Positions 27,790 to 38,291 of a DNA stretch of 64,000 nt are shown here, one piece after another. Position 1 is the first letter of the stretch. The number at the start of each line of letters is the position of its first letter. This DNA is from Prevotella dentasini JCM 15908. Lineage in GTDB: Bacteria; Bacteroidota; Bacteroidia; Bacteroidales; Bacteroidaceae. The stretch covers positions 62,001-126,000 of the forward strand of contig NZ_BAKG01000005.1 in NCBI RefSeq assembly GCF_000614065.1, given 5' to 3'. The notes below the pieces were generated by a model. The model did not search any database. It saw only the letters and a list, made by a program, of their open reading frames with translations, and had not been told where the DNA came from. Made by a program: the position numbers and the translations under genes.

Positions 27790-30700
27790 ATGAACATACA
27801 GGATATTCAAAAAATCTACGCTGCCTTGCCGCAGGCAGGAGCGTTGCTGAAAATGCTGGAAGACAAGTCGGTGAAGACGGTTTTCCTGCAAGGACTCGTG
27901 GCGTCGTCTGCCCCGATGCTTTTCGCCTCGATAGCCGGGAGGTGGGGCAGAACCATCCTCTTCGTGCTCAACGACAACGATGAAGCAGGCTATTTCTATA
28001 ACGATCTGAAGACCCTTGCCGCTTCAGCAGACGGCGAGGACGCGGCGGCAGAGGTGCTGTTCTTCCTTCTTCCTACCGCCGTGCGGTGAAATACGCCCAG
28101 CGCGATGCCGGAAACGAGATTCTGCGGACGGAAGTCTTGTCGCGGTTGTCTGTCGCCCATAAGAGGAAGGCGCGTCTGCCGCTGCTTATCGTTACCGAGC
28201 CGGCAGCCCTTTCGGAACTCGTCGTGTCTAAAAAGAGGCTCGACGAGCGCACGCTCTCCCTGCAGACGGGTCAGAAAATTGACATCACCGACGTGGAGAA
28301 GACCCTCATAGCCTTCGGGTTCAAGCAGATGGACTATGTCTACGAGCCGGGGCAGTTTGCTGTCCGTGGCAGTATTCTCGACGTGTATTCCTTTTCGAGC
28401 GAGCTGCCGTTCCGCATAGACTTCTTCGGCGACGAGATAGACACCATCCGAACCTTTGAGGTGGAGACGCAGCTCTCGCACGAAAAACGGGAGAGGGTGG
28501 AGGTTGTACCCGAGCTGGCAACGGTGTCGGAAGAGAAAATCCCCTTCCTCCAGTTCCTGCCCGACGACGCCCTGCTGGCGACAAAGGATTTCCTGTTTGT
28601 CCATGATGCCATAGAGAGAATATATAAGGAGGGTTTCTTGAAACAGGCTCTGACCGAGCAGCTCGAAGGGAAAACCGAAGTGGAGCAGCAGGAGCTTCGG
28701 CTCGGGCTGCAGCGCGACCTGCAACTGGTGTCCGAAAGGCAATTTACCGATGATGCCCTCCGCTTTCGCCGGATAGAGTTCGGTGCAGGCCGCACGCCCG
28801 AAGCTGCCGGGATAGGCAAGACGGAAGGGCGTGCCGCTATCCATTTCCATACCGTGGCGCAGCCCCTCTTCCACAAGAATTTCGACCTGCTCATGCAGAC
28901 TCTCGCCGACTATCTCGTACAAGGCTACAAGCTGTATATCCTTGCCGACAGCGAGAAACAGACCGCCCGGCTGAGAGACATCTTTGACAATGGACAATGG
29001 ACGGTTGACAATGGCCGGCTGACAACGGACAATGAAGGACGCGGCGGGGAGGATTTTTCCGCTGTTCATCGTCCGTTGTCCGTTGCCTTCACTCCCGTCA
29101 ACCGCACCATTCACGAGGGATTCGTGGACCATAACCTGAAAGCCTGCTTCTTCACCGACCACCAGATATTCGACCGTTTCCACAAATACAGCCTCAAGTC
29201 GGACAAGGCCCGTCAGGGCAAGATGGCTCTGACGATGAAGGAGTTGCAGGAGATGGAGCCGGGCGACTTCCTTGTTCATGTAGACTTTGGCATCGGCAAG
29301 TTTGCCGGACTTGTCCGTGTACCGGCAGGAGACTCCTATCAGGAGATGATACGGCTGGTCTATCAGCACAACGACATTGTGGACGTCTCTATCCATTCGC
29401 TCTATAAAATCAGCAAGTACCGCCGTGCCGGCAGCGGCGAGCAGCCCCGGCTGTCTGTTCTCGGCTCCGGGGCGTGGGACCGGCTGAAGGAGAAAACCAA
29501 GAAGCGCATCAAGGACATAGCACGCGACCTCATCAAGCTCTATGCCAAGCGCAGGCATGAAAAGGGCTTCGCCTTCTCGCCCGACTCGTTCATGCAGCAC
29601 GAACTGGAGGCTTCGTTCCTCTACGAGGATACGCCCGACCAGCTGAAGGCTACGCAAGAACTGAAGCGCGACATGGAGAGTGCGCGTCCGATGGACCGCC
29701 TCGTCTGTGGCGACGTGGGCTTCGGAAAGACCGAGGTGGCAGTGCGGGCCGCCTTCAAGGCTGCTGCCGACAGCAAGCAGGTAGCAGTGCTCGTGCCCAC
29801 GACGGTACTCGCCTTTCAGCATTTCAAGACCTTTTCCAAGCGTCTGAAGGGGATGCCCGTCAGGGTGGACTATCTCTCGCGTGCCCGTTCGGCAAAGCAG
29901 ACGCGGCAGGTTCTGACAGACTTGGAGGAGGGAAGAATAGACATTCTCGTAGGTACGCACAAGCTGATAGGCAAGAGCGTGAAGTGGAAGGACCTTGGCC
30001 TGCTTATCATTGACGAGGAGCAGAAGTTCGGTGTCTCTACCAAGGAGAAGCTGCGGCAGCTGAAGTCGAACGTCGACACGCTCACCATGTCGGCGACTCC
30101 GATACCCCGGACGCTCCAGTTTTCGCTGATGGGCGCGCGCGACATGAGCATCATGCGCACGCCGCCACCCAACCGCTATCCCATACAGACGGAGATACAT
30201 ACTTTTTCGCCCGAGGTCATCACCGATGCCATTAACTTTGAGATGAGCCGCAACGGACAAGTCTATTTTGTCAACGACCGTATCTCTAACCTGACGGAAA
30301 TCGGAAATATGATAAGGAAATATGTACCCGACTGCCGGGTGGCCATCGGCCACGGACAGATGAAGCCCGAGGACTTGGAGGAAATAGTGATGGGATTCAT
30401 GAACTACGACTACGACGTGTTGTTGTCTACGACCATCGTGGAGAACGGCATAGACATTTCCAATGCCAATACCATCATCGTCAACGATGCCCACCGCTTC
30501 GGTCTGTCGGACTTGCACCAGATGCGGGGACGTGTGGGGCGGTCGAACAAGAAGGCGTTCTGCTATCTCCTCGCTCCGCCTTTGGCAGCTCTCAACCCCG
30601 AGGCGCGACGGAGACTGGAGGCCTTGGAAACCTTCTCCGACCTCGGAAGTGGTTTCAGCCTCGCCATGCAGGACCTTGACATTCGTGGTGCGGGCAATTT

Positions 30701-31316
30701 ACTCGGGGCGGAACAGAGTGGTTTTATGGAAGACTTGGGGTATGAAACCTATCAGAAAATCCTCTCGCAGGCGGTAACGGAGCTGAAAAACGACGAGTTT
30801 CAGGATTTCTATGCCGATGAAATAGCCGGGGGTAAGGAACTGACGGGCGACGATTTCGTGGACGATTGCGCCATTGAGAGCGATTTGGAAATGTATTTCC
30901 CCGACAATTACGTACCCGGAAGCAGTGAGCGCATGCTCCTCTACCGTGAGCTGGACAACATAGAGCGCGACGAGGAACTCGATGCTTACAAGCTGCGCCT
31001 CGAAGACCGCTTCGGCCCCGTACCGCGGCAGGGTGAGGAGCTGATGCAGGTCGTTGCCTTACGGCGTGTCGGAAAGCGGCTCGGCTGCGAGAAGATAATG
31101 CTCAAGCAGGGGCAGATGCAGATGCAGTTCGTCTCCAATCCCAATAGTGCCTACTACAAGAGCCGTGCCTTCGACAAGCTGCTCGGCTATATAGGCAGGC
31201 ATCCTCGCCGCTGCAATATCAGGGAGAAGAACGGCAAGCGTTCGATGGTGGTCAGCGAAGTGAAAAGTGTTGGTAGTGCCGTAATGATATTGAGGGAGAT
31301 TGAGAAAGGGGAGTAA
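27790..31316 (+). CDS. mfd: Transcription-repair coupling factor Mfd (one frame break, in-frame insert)
   Basis: About 1175 residues. It displaces RNA polymerase stalled at DNA damage and recruits UvrA. In order: a UvrB-like N-terminal region (YVYEPGQFAVRGSILDVYSF), the RNA-polymerase-interaction domain (EPGDFLVHVDFGIGKFAGL), RecG-like helicase lobes with CGDVGFGKTEVAVRAAF, LIIDEEQKFGVSTKEKL, TMSATPIPRTLQFS, GRVGRS, and the TRCF C-terminal domain. The frame breaks near 28067; one C (TTCCCTTC) restores FFPSSYRRAVKYAQ. At about residues 400-432 there is an extra low-complexity stretch encoded by a palindromic repeat, absent from the family. The end is 6 bp from the convergent BspA-like gene. 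Confidence 0.95.
28985..29085 (+). repeat. Palindromic repeat inserted in frame within mfd
   Basis: TGACAATGG/TGACAACGG direct repeats (from about 28985) lead into a stem: GACAACGGACAATGAA (29021-29036) pairs with TTCATCGTCCGTTGTC (29065-29080), one mismatch. It encodes a stretch of about 32 residues rich in Asn, Asp and Gly between RLRDIFD and FTPVNRTIHEGF. Confidence 0.75.
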
Positions 31317-31322
31317 GCCGGT

Positions 31323-32759
31323 TTATACCCGTATTTTACGAATGGTGTTGCCGATACGGACAACGTAGATACCTCTTGACGGCATTTGGATGGAATAGGA
31401 AGAGATGAGGCTTCCTTGTTCTATTGTCGTCCCGTCTATGGCATAAACAGAATAGGGGACAGGAGAAGAAAGGCTTTCTGCCACCTCAATGACAAGCATG
31501 CCGTCTTTTCCATATACTTTGTATTTCCCAACATCATCCGCCTGAGGTGTTTCTATCCCGGATGGGAACTTGTCCGTCTCAATGATATTGGTGAAGTAGT
31601 TCCAGCCGAAAGCCTGACGGTACTTCTCGCCCGAGCCGATGGGGACATAGACAGGTATATCGTTGGGGGTAAAGCCGTGGAATGGTCCAAGACCGGGATT
31701 CGCATGGTCTTCTGTGCAAATAGGAGGTGTTTGAGCAAGGGAGTATATCTTTTGCAGATAACGCAAATCTCTAAAAGCCCCACCTTCAATATATTCCACA
31801 GTAGAGGGGAAAACTATCGAATCAAGAGCGCAATAATCAAAAGAGTCCCATCCTATCCAACTCAAATTCTGTGGAAGTTCGGTTTTAAGTTTATAGCATA
31901 ATTGAAAAGCATTCCTGCCTATTTTTGTTACAGATGTAGGAATATCTATTTCGTTTAAGTTATGACATAAACAACATAGTCTTTGAGGAATCCCTGTAAG
32001 TCCTTCTGGCAAGACAACTTTCTTTAATCTCCTATTGTCAGCAAAAGCCGCATTTCCTATCTTTTTTACCGTATTGGGTACTACTATCTCAGTAAGATGC
32101 GTACCATATATGGCAGAAAATCCGATACTGTCCAAGCCTTCGGGAAAATTCATCTCCTCTACTCTGGTATAGAAAAATGCGAGCATGTCTATGGTTTTGA
32201 GAGTGGACGGCAGAACAATCTTTTTAAGGCTGTCACACCATTGAAAACATCGGACTGGGATTTCCGTAATCCCCTCTGGGATTATCAAAGGATTTACTTG
32301 AAGCCATCTGTTGTCCTCAAAACTGCTCTCTCCCAGTTTTCTCAGTGAAGAGGGTATATTGATGGTTCTCAATGTCAATCCTAAAAATGCACAAAAACCG
32401 AACTCCGTAATATCATCGGGAAGAATAATGCGGCGAATATCCAAAAAGTGCCCGGAAGTGTACAAATCCCCATCAACAAAACCGTAATCTGGAATTTTAT
32501 TGTTCTCAACCTGTGCATATTGCAAATTGACAATCCGCATAGAACCGTCTTTTGCACATCGAACGATTGTCTTGAAATCAGTGGCATTGATAGGTCCATG
32601 CACGACCAATGAATCTATGGTGTTCCATTTGTCGCCAAGAACTTGCTCCAGCTGCCCGTACTCGCTCACCCTCGCATCATAGAAACTGACTTGTCCCCAC
32701 GTCTTTTGGGAACAGAAGAATATAAGAGACAGTAATAGAAGTGTTATTTTTCTCATCAT
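31323..32759 (-). CDS. BspA-like leucine-rich repeat surface protein
   Basis: 478 residues. Signal peptide MMRKITLLLLSLIFFCSQKTWG, an N-terminal SFYDARVSEYGQLEQVLGDK domain, then about 10 BspA/TpLRR repeats at residues 85-340 (IPSSLRKLGESSF, VPNTVKKIGNAAFADN, IPTSVTKIGRNAF). After PIGSGEKYRQAFGW..., a C-terminal beta-sandwich ends MPSRGIYVVRIGNTIRKI, a type IX secretion sorting tail. BspA-like proteins act in adhesion and co-aggregation in oral Bacteroidetes. It is a tandem paralogue of the next gene. Confidence 0.9.
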   Translation of the reverse strand: MMRKITLLLLSLIFFCSQKTWGQVSFYDARVSEYGQLEQVLGDKWNTIDSLVVHGPINATDFKTIVRCAKDGSMRIVNLQYAQVENNKIPDYGFVDGDLYTSGHFLDIRRIILPDDITEFGFCAFLGLTLRTINIPSSLRKLGESSFEDNRWLQVNPLIIPEGITEIPVRCFQWCDSLKKIVLPSTLKTIDMLAFFYTRVEEMNFPEGLDSIGFSAIYGTHLTEIVVPNTVKKIGNAAFADNRRLKKVVLPEGLTGIPQRLCCLCHNLNEIDIPTSVTKIGRNAFQLCYKLKTELPQNLSWIGWDSFDYCALDSIVFPSTVEYIEGGAFRDLRYLQKIYSLAQTPPICTEDHANPGLGPFHGFTPNDIPVYVPIGSGEKYRQAFGWNYFTNIIETDKFPSGIETPQADDVGKYKVYGKDGMLVIEVAESLSSPVPYSVYAIDGTTIEQGSLISSYSIQMPSRGIYVVRIGNTIRKIRV

Positions 32760-32836
32760 GATTTCACATATAATTGTTAGTATCTTGTGCTTAAGAAGTT
32801 TATATATCGTTGGTTTCCCATCAAGTTGGTGAGGAC

Positions 32837-34303
32837 TTACAGGTGAATCTTGTGCAGGGTGTTGCCGACACGGACAATATAGATGCCTCTTGATGGTATT
32901 TGGATAGAATGGGAGGAAGTTAGGCTTCCATGATCTATCATCTCCCCGGCTATGGAATAAACAGAATAGCGGACAGGAGATGAAAGGCTTTTTGCCACCT
33001 CAATGATAAGCATGTCCTCTCTTCCATATATTTTATATTCTTCTGCATCATCCGCCTGAGGTGTTTCTATCCCGGATGGGAACTTGTCCGTCTCGATGAT
33101 ATTGGTGAAGTAGTTCCAGCCGAAAGCCTGACGGTACTTCTCGCCCGAGCCGATGGGGACATAGACAGGTATATCGTTGAGGATGAAGCCGTGGAAAGTT
33201 TCATGTTTTCCTTCTTCGTCAGCATCACAACAAGGAGGATTAGGAGAGAGGGAATATATTTTTTTTACATTTACCCAATTCGCACAACTCCCTGCTCCCA
33301 AGTACTCAAGTGAATTTGGGAATACGATAGAATCAACCGCAATATACCAAAGAGCATCCCTTTCTATACGTTTTAATCCGTTGGGCAAGTTTATCGGATT
33401 GAGCATCACATCACCTTCAAAGGCATACTCATCTATTATTGTTACGCTCTTTGGAATATTCACAGTCTCCAATAAAGGACACCAAGACGCAAGAGAAGCA
33501 GGTATCGTATCAATATTCTCTGGTAACTGGATTTTCTTTAATGCTGGGCACATAGAAAAAATGCTCTCCCCCAATTCTTTGACTGTGTTAGGAAGTATTG
33601 CTTCTATGAGGTCGCTTCCACAAAAAGCTGCAAGTTTGATTTGTTCTAACCCCTCTGGAAAGTTTACTTCTACCACTCTTGTGTTGTAGAAAGCAGATAT
33701 GCCAATGCTTTTAAGTGTAGAGGGAAGAACCAGCTTACCAAAGCATTGACAATTACCAAAGCATTGGGTGGGAATGTCCGTAATCCCTTCTGGGATAATC
33801 AAAGGCTCGGTACTCAACCAATGGCAATTTGAAAAACATGAACGCCCCAGCTTCCTTAGACTCTTGGGTAGATTCACCTGTTCTAACCTCATTCGTGAAA
33901 AAGCATAATCACCTATTTCCCGGATACCATCAGGAAGAATAAGATGACGAATAGGGAGATAGACCACCCCTTGATACGCTCTCGGATCATCGATTATCTG
34001 TTTGTCTTTTTTCCAAAGTGCATATTCAGGTATCTTCCCGTTCTTCACTTGTGCATATTCCAAGTTCAGCACGGTGAGTTTTCCCTCGAAACTGCATTTC
34101 CACATGGTTGTAAAATCGGCTTCGTTGACAGGACCATGCACCACCAGTGAGTCTATCGTGTTCCACTTGTCGCCCAGCACTTGCTCCAACTGTCCGTACT
34201 CGCTTACCCTCGCATCATAGAAACTGACTTGCCCCCACGCTTTTTGGGGAAAAGTGGAAACAAGAATCCAAAACATAAACAAAAGAAAAGTTCTTCCCAT
34301 CAT
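32837..34303 (-). CDS. BspA-like leucine-rich repeat surface protein, tandem paralogue
   Basis: 488 residues with the same plan as its neighbour 77 bp downstream: signal peptide (MMGRTFLLFMFWILVSTFPQ), an almost identical VSFYDARVSEYGQLEQVLG domain, LRR units (LPNTVKELGESIFSMC, IPKSVTIIDEYAFEGD), an almost identical linker and a sorting tail (PSRGIYIVRVGNTLHKI). The ends are near-identical while the repeat units have diverged. Both may be in one transcript. The 224 bp upstream (34304-34527) holds no clear consensus promoter. Confidence 0.9.
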   Translation of the reverse strand: MMGRTFLLFMFWILVSTFPQKAWGQVSFYDARVSEYGQLEQVLGDKWNTIDSLVVHGPVNEADFTTMWKCSFEGKLTVLNLEYAQVKNGKIPEYALWKKDKQIIDDPRAYQGVVYLPIRHLILPDGIREIGDYAFSRMRLEQVNLPKSLRKLGRSCFSNCHWLSTEPLIIPEGITDIPTQCFGNCQCFGKLVLPSTLKSIGISAFYNTRVVEVNFPEGLEQIKLAAFCGSDLIEAILPNTVKELGESIFSMCPALKKIQLPENIDTIPASLASWCPLLETVNIPKSVTIIDEYAFEGDVMLNPINLPNGLKRIERDALWYIAVDSIVFPNSLEYLGAGSCANWVNVKKIYSLSPNPPCCDADEEGKHETFHGFILNDIPVYVPIGSGEKYRQAFGWNYFTNIIETDKFPSGIETPQADDAEEYKIYGREDMLIIEVAKSLSSPVRYSVYSIAGEMIDHGSLTSSHSIQIPSRGIYIVRVGNTLHKIHL

Positions 34304-34527
34304 CGTTCCAAAGTTTTACTTTATAATAAAAAGTGGTAGCAGGAAAAGAGTTTCCCAATTGCTCAAAATAATCATGTCTTATTAAACTTCTTGTTGTCAA
34401 CGATTTGACCATCTGCTGAACAGTTACTGCTGATTCTTCCTATATAATCCTTGATTTCCTCATTCCCTGCGGACATGTTGGAAAGATACGGAGCCACCTG
34501 ATTAACAGATACTGCCTTTTCCACAAT

Positions 34528-35151
34528 CTATCTCTTTATTAAGTTATAGATGAAAGCAACAGAATCTCTCAATTCGGCAATGGAAAGAGCACCTAATAAA
34601 GAGGTTTTATATGATAATCCTACATAAGAGTTGTAGAAGGCGGAAAATACTTTCTCGCTGTCAGCCTCAGGGGAAATTTCCCCGCATTTCTTGGCCTGCT
34701 CAATGTGTCTTTTCCATACTTCCTTCTCCTGTCTCATATATATCGCAAACTTTTCGTCCCATGAGGGATAATTGTCTTTTAGATAAAGAATGAATCCCAT
34801 GAAATTGGCGGCAGTAACCTTACCGGCGGTTTCACGAAAGAAAGATCTCATGCGAATTTCTACCCGCGTCAGCCAACTATCAAGAAATTCTTTCAATGGA
34901 GTCTCGGACTCATCCGAACGGAAATCCTCCTTATCCTTCAAAAATTCAAAAACGAACCTGTCTGCAACCTTTATAAAGATGTCCTCCTTATTCTTGAAAT
35001 GGTGGAACATGTCGCCACGGGAAACGTTGGTCGCTGCTACCAAGTCTGCAAATGTAACTGCGGAATACCCTTTTGCAAGAAACAGCTTGAAAGCCTCCTG
35101 CAACACGATTTCCTTTCTGCTGGGTTTTTCTATTTTGGTCTTATTATTCAT
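34528..35151 (-). CDS. TetR/AcrR family transcription regulator
   Basis: 207 residues from MNNKTKIEKPSRKEIVLQ. An N-terminal HTH is at about residues 15-60 (LQEAFKLFLAKGYSAVTFADLVAATNVSRGDMFHHFKNKEDI), followed by an all-helical ligand-binding domain. The longer start at 35205 would begin inside the promoter and operator and is rejected. A 22-bp palindrome just downstream of its -7 box suggests autorepression. It is divergent from an outer-membrane protein gene about 410 bp away, a likely target. The region is AT-rich. Confidence 0.9.
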   Translation of the reverse strand: MNNKTKIEKPSRKEIVLQEAFKLFLAKGYSAVTFADLVAATNVSRGDMFHHFKNKEDIFIKVADRFVFEFLKDKEDFRSDESETPLKEFLDSWLTRVEIRMRSFFRETAGKVTAANFMGFILYLKDNYPSWDEKFAIYMRQEKEVWKRHIEQAKKCGEISPEADSEKVFSAFYNSYVGLSYKTSLLGALSIAELRDSVAFIYNLIKR

Positions 35152-35175
35152 TGTGTTTATTAGGTTGTTACTATT

Positions 35176-35197
35176 AAACGGAACGCTTGTTCTGTTT
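35176..35197. promoter_or_regulatory. Probable TetR operator
   Basis: AAACGGAACGCTTGTTCTGTTT: an imperfect 22-bp palindrome between the -7 box and the tetR start. The core GAACGCTTGTT also occurs at 53991-54001. Confidence 0.6.
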
Positions 35198-35202
35198 GTC
35201 TG

Positions 35203-35233
35203 CAAAGCTAAGAATTAAAAAGCATAATACCAA
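35203..35233 (-). promoter_or_regulatory. Promoter of the tetR gene
   Basis: Minus strand TTG (35233-35231), 20 nt, TAGCTTTG (35210-35203). Confidence 0.7.
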
Positions 35234-35398
35234 ATATTTTGCGACCTTTTCCAAAGAAATCTGTATTATTCCTATCAACTGACAGTTTGCGGCCTCAAAA
35301 TCTGTCTTTGTATTTCTTTTTTATTTAGAGTTTGATTACCTTTGTACGGAGAATGGCACTAACTAGCTGTTAGCAACAGAGTGTTAACGGAAAGTTGG

Positions 35399-35470
35399 TG
35401 TCAGCCTGTCATCGATTTTAACATTCCAGCTATTGTAAATCAATACATTGCAAAGGTTGACAGACTGACA
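35399..35470. promoter_or_regulatory. Inverted repeat before the outer-membrane protein gene
   Basis: TGTCAGCCTGTCA (35399-35411) and TGACAGACTGACA (35458-35470) pair 12 of 13 over a 46-bp spacer, after a possible -7 box TACCTTTG (35337-35344). It may be a leader hairpin or a second regulator site. Confidence 0.4.
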
Positions 35471-35560
35471 GGAAAAATGGAAAACTAAATAAAGGAGAAT
35501 ATGGCACTCCGTTCTGCAAGTATTAAATCAAGGTATCGTTCAACTAAAATTTGATTATCA

Positions 35561-37959
35561 ATGAGAATCTTTAGTAGAATTACTTTAAGAACATATAAAG
35601 TTTTGCGAAGAAAGAGCTTAAGCTTTACTATAAAAGATGTCTGTGGCAACATCTTTTCATTGTTTTTCTATTTTCTTTTATTCCCTTCAAATTTGTCTGC
35701 ACAAATATCAGGCAGGTTGTTGATAACACAGGGAAACCTATTGGGTATGCCAACGTTGTAATGTTTGTTTTGCCGGATAGCACTTTTGTTTGTGGAACAA
35801 CAACTAATGAGCAAGGAAAATTCCGTTTGGAAAACATTTTTATTCCCGACAAGACATTCTTGCGAGTATCTTATATCGGCTACCAAATCACATATATAAA
35901 AGCATTTGAAAACAATGAGAAGATAGTCTTGCTGCCCAATAGTATAGAGATGAATGGAGTGACTGTTGTGGCACATCGTCAAATGTTTAAGTCGCGTGGT
36001 ACTGATGTAATTGTTGATATTCAACATTCGTTGCTGAAAGATTTTGGGATGGCTGACGACATACTCGGCAAGTTGCCAATGGTTTCGGGAAGTAATGGTC
36101 AGTATTCTGTTTTTGCGAAGGTTAACACTGCGGTCTATGTAAATCGTCGACGTATTACAGATGCCTCGGAATTAAGTCGCTTGCAATCAAAAGATATTGC
36201 AACAATCGAAGTGATAAGCAATCCGGGAGCAGGCTACGATGCTGATATAGACGCTGTCATAAAAATTAATTTAAAGCGAAATACCGATATTGGGTTGGGC
36301 GGAATGGCAAGTGTAATGAACGCGCAGGGCAGACGAGTTTTAGATTCTGAGCAGGTGCAGCTTACATATAACACCAGTATCGCCAACTCTTTCCTTACAT
36401 TCAGCAATTCTTCGTCGCGATATTCTGCTGACCAAACAAACTTAGAACGTTTCTCAACCGATACAAGCGAATGGCTTTTCAAGAGTAATATGCCACATTG
36501 GAAATCTAATTATTATAACTTTAACCTCTCAGCTGGTTCCAGTTTGTATTTTTCTAATGGCGGTATTTTTGGTGGTCAGCTTTCTTTATCGAAAGAAACT
36601 GGCCAAAACGGAGGCTATAGTATGAGCCAAATGATGAGAGACAACGTGATGTTTGAATGGCTTTCATCCGATATTCATTCACGTTCTAATTACGACCAAT
36701 GGCTTGCAAATATTTACTATGAAACCAAAATAGGCAAGAAGCTGCAATTAAACTTCAACGGCGACTATTTGCACCGCAAGGCTTCTGGCAACAGAATGAA
36801 TGGTGAAAGCGGCAGTTTGACAGCATTGCATACAGTGAGAACTGATAACTCGATGACGCATAGCATTTATGCTGGGTTACTTACGCTGAATTATGCAGTA
36901 AAAGATAGACTATCGTTAATCTTTGGAACAAACTTCAGCTATGTGAAAGACAATAAAGATAATAACGGTTTCGACAATGAGAATCAAACTTATCGCTCTT
37001 TGCTTTCATCAAAAGAAAACAAGTATGCTGTCTTTACGGAGTGCAATTTTAGCATCAACAAGCTAAACGCGCAAATAGGTTTACGCTACGAAATATTTAA
37101 AATGTTATATGAAAATCCACTCGCAAATGCGATACTTGAAGACCGGAGCTATCACCGCCTTTAGCCGTTTGTCTTTTGCACATTCCCTGTCAGCGTAGTA
37201 AAAATGGGTATAAGTCTATCTACAAAAGTGCGGCGTCCGTCTTACTATGAACTTAGAAATAGTGAAGAATATTTTAATCGTTATGAAATTGAGGCAGGCA
37301 ATCCGCTGTTATTGCCACAATATACGACTGATTTATCTTATTCGCTGCAATACAAACGATTCCGTTTCGGCATGAATTACCAATGGATTAAAGATTATGT
37401 AATGAGCAATAACCTTGTATTGCAAGGCAATCCACTCATAGTCAAGTCGCAACCATTTAATAAACCACATTATTCTGCCTTTGGTGCCAACGTGTCTTAT
37501 AATGCCACGATAGGTTTTTGGGAGCCTTACTGCTATGCGAGTATCATGCAAACATTTTTAGATATTCACGATATGAATGGCATGAGGGTGAATGGGCAAA
37601 AACCATACGTTGAGGTTTCAGTCAACAATTATTTCAACTTAAAGAATGATTTTATGCCCTATGTCTTCATGGCTTATAATACAACAGGCGATTTGCGAGA
37701 ATATAATGTAAAAGAAAAGTTTCTTTTGAGTTTTGGCATTGGCAAACATTTCCTTAAAAACTCACTTTATTTGCGCCTGAACGTAAATAATGTCTTGGGG
37801 ATAAAAGAAATAGAAACACGTTATGGCAGTAATTATTTTTTTGAAAAGGAAAGATTTAAGGATAACAGGAATATTAGCCTGATGCTACGCTATGTCTTTA
37901 ATAATAAAAAGAAATATAAGGGAAATTCAGCAGCAAGTGAAGAAATAAACCGTTTATAA
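35561..37959 (+). CDS. Outer membrane beta-barrel protein, TonB-receptor-like (two breaks)
   Basis: About 800 residues when joined. The N-terminus with a signal (FFYFLLFPSNLSAQ) lies in one frame and the rest begins in another; one extra G near 35713 gives SAQISGRVVDNTGKPIGYANVV, a carboxypeptidase-like domain. A plug-like part (DDILGKLPMVSGSNGQYSVF, ATIEVISNPGAGYDAD) and a barrel follow, as in the OMP_b-brl_3 family. A TAG at 37162-37164 interrupts the same frame (HRL*PFV); a neighbouring frame reads RLSFAHSLS across this spot, so two compensating indels are likely. Codon use is clearly AT-rich. The ligand is unknown. Confidence 0.75.
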
Positions 37960-38118
37960 TATAACGGTCTGAGAAAAAGGGGAGTTCTGACAATTTACCC
38001 ATTTGGTAGCTTGTTGGGACTTTTCTTATTTTTCTACATTCTATCTTGCAACTACATAATAGTTTTTCGGGTTCTTTTGCTATTTACCGGCTGAACTCGA
38101 AAAATATCTTAAAAAGAT

Positions 38119-38149
38119 TTGGTTCGTTAAGATTAAATTTGTACATTTG
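38119..38149 (+). promoter_or_regulatory. Promoter of the secreted beta-propeller-like protein gene
   Basis: TTG (38119-38121), 20 nt, TACATTTG (38142-38149). The leader is about 135 nt. The 332 bp between 37960 and 38291 hold nothing else. Confidence 0.65.
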
Positions 38150-38291
38150 GCGCATCTGTTGTACAATTTTGCTTGTTTTTTATTTGCAGCACGATATAAA
38201 AGCAAAACTTACGGCACAGGGAGTGCCTCCACCATCGGCACACCACTATTGATGAAACGAAAGATTAGTGCTGCAGAAACTTAATTTATTT

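Noticed and set aside
27996-30518. 840-codon minus-strand ORF opposite mfd
   Set aside because: It is antisense to a well-recognised mfd, has no family features, and long antisense frames arise from the GC-rich codon use.
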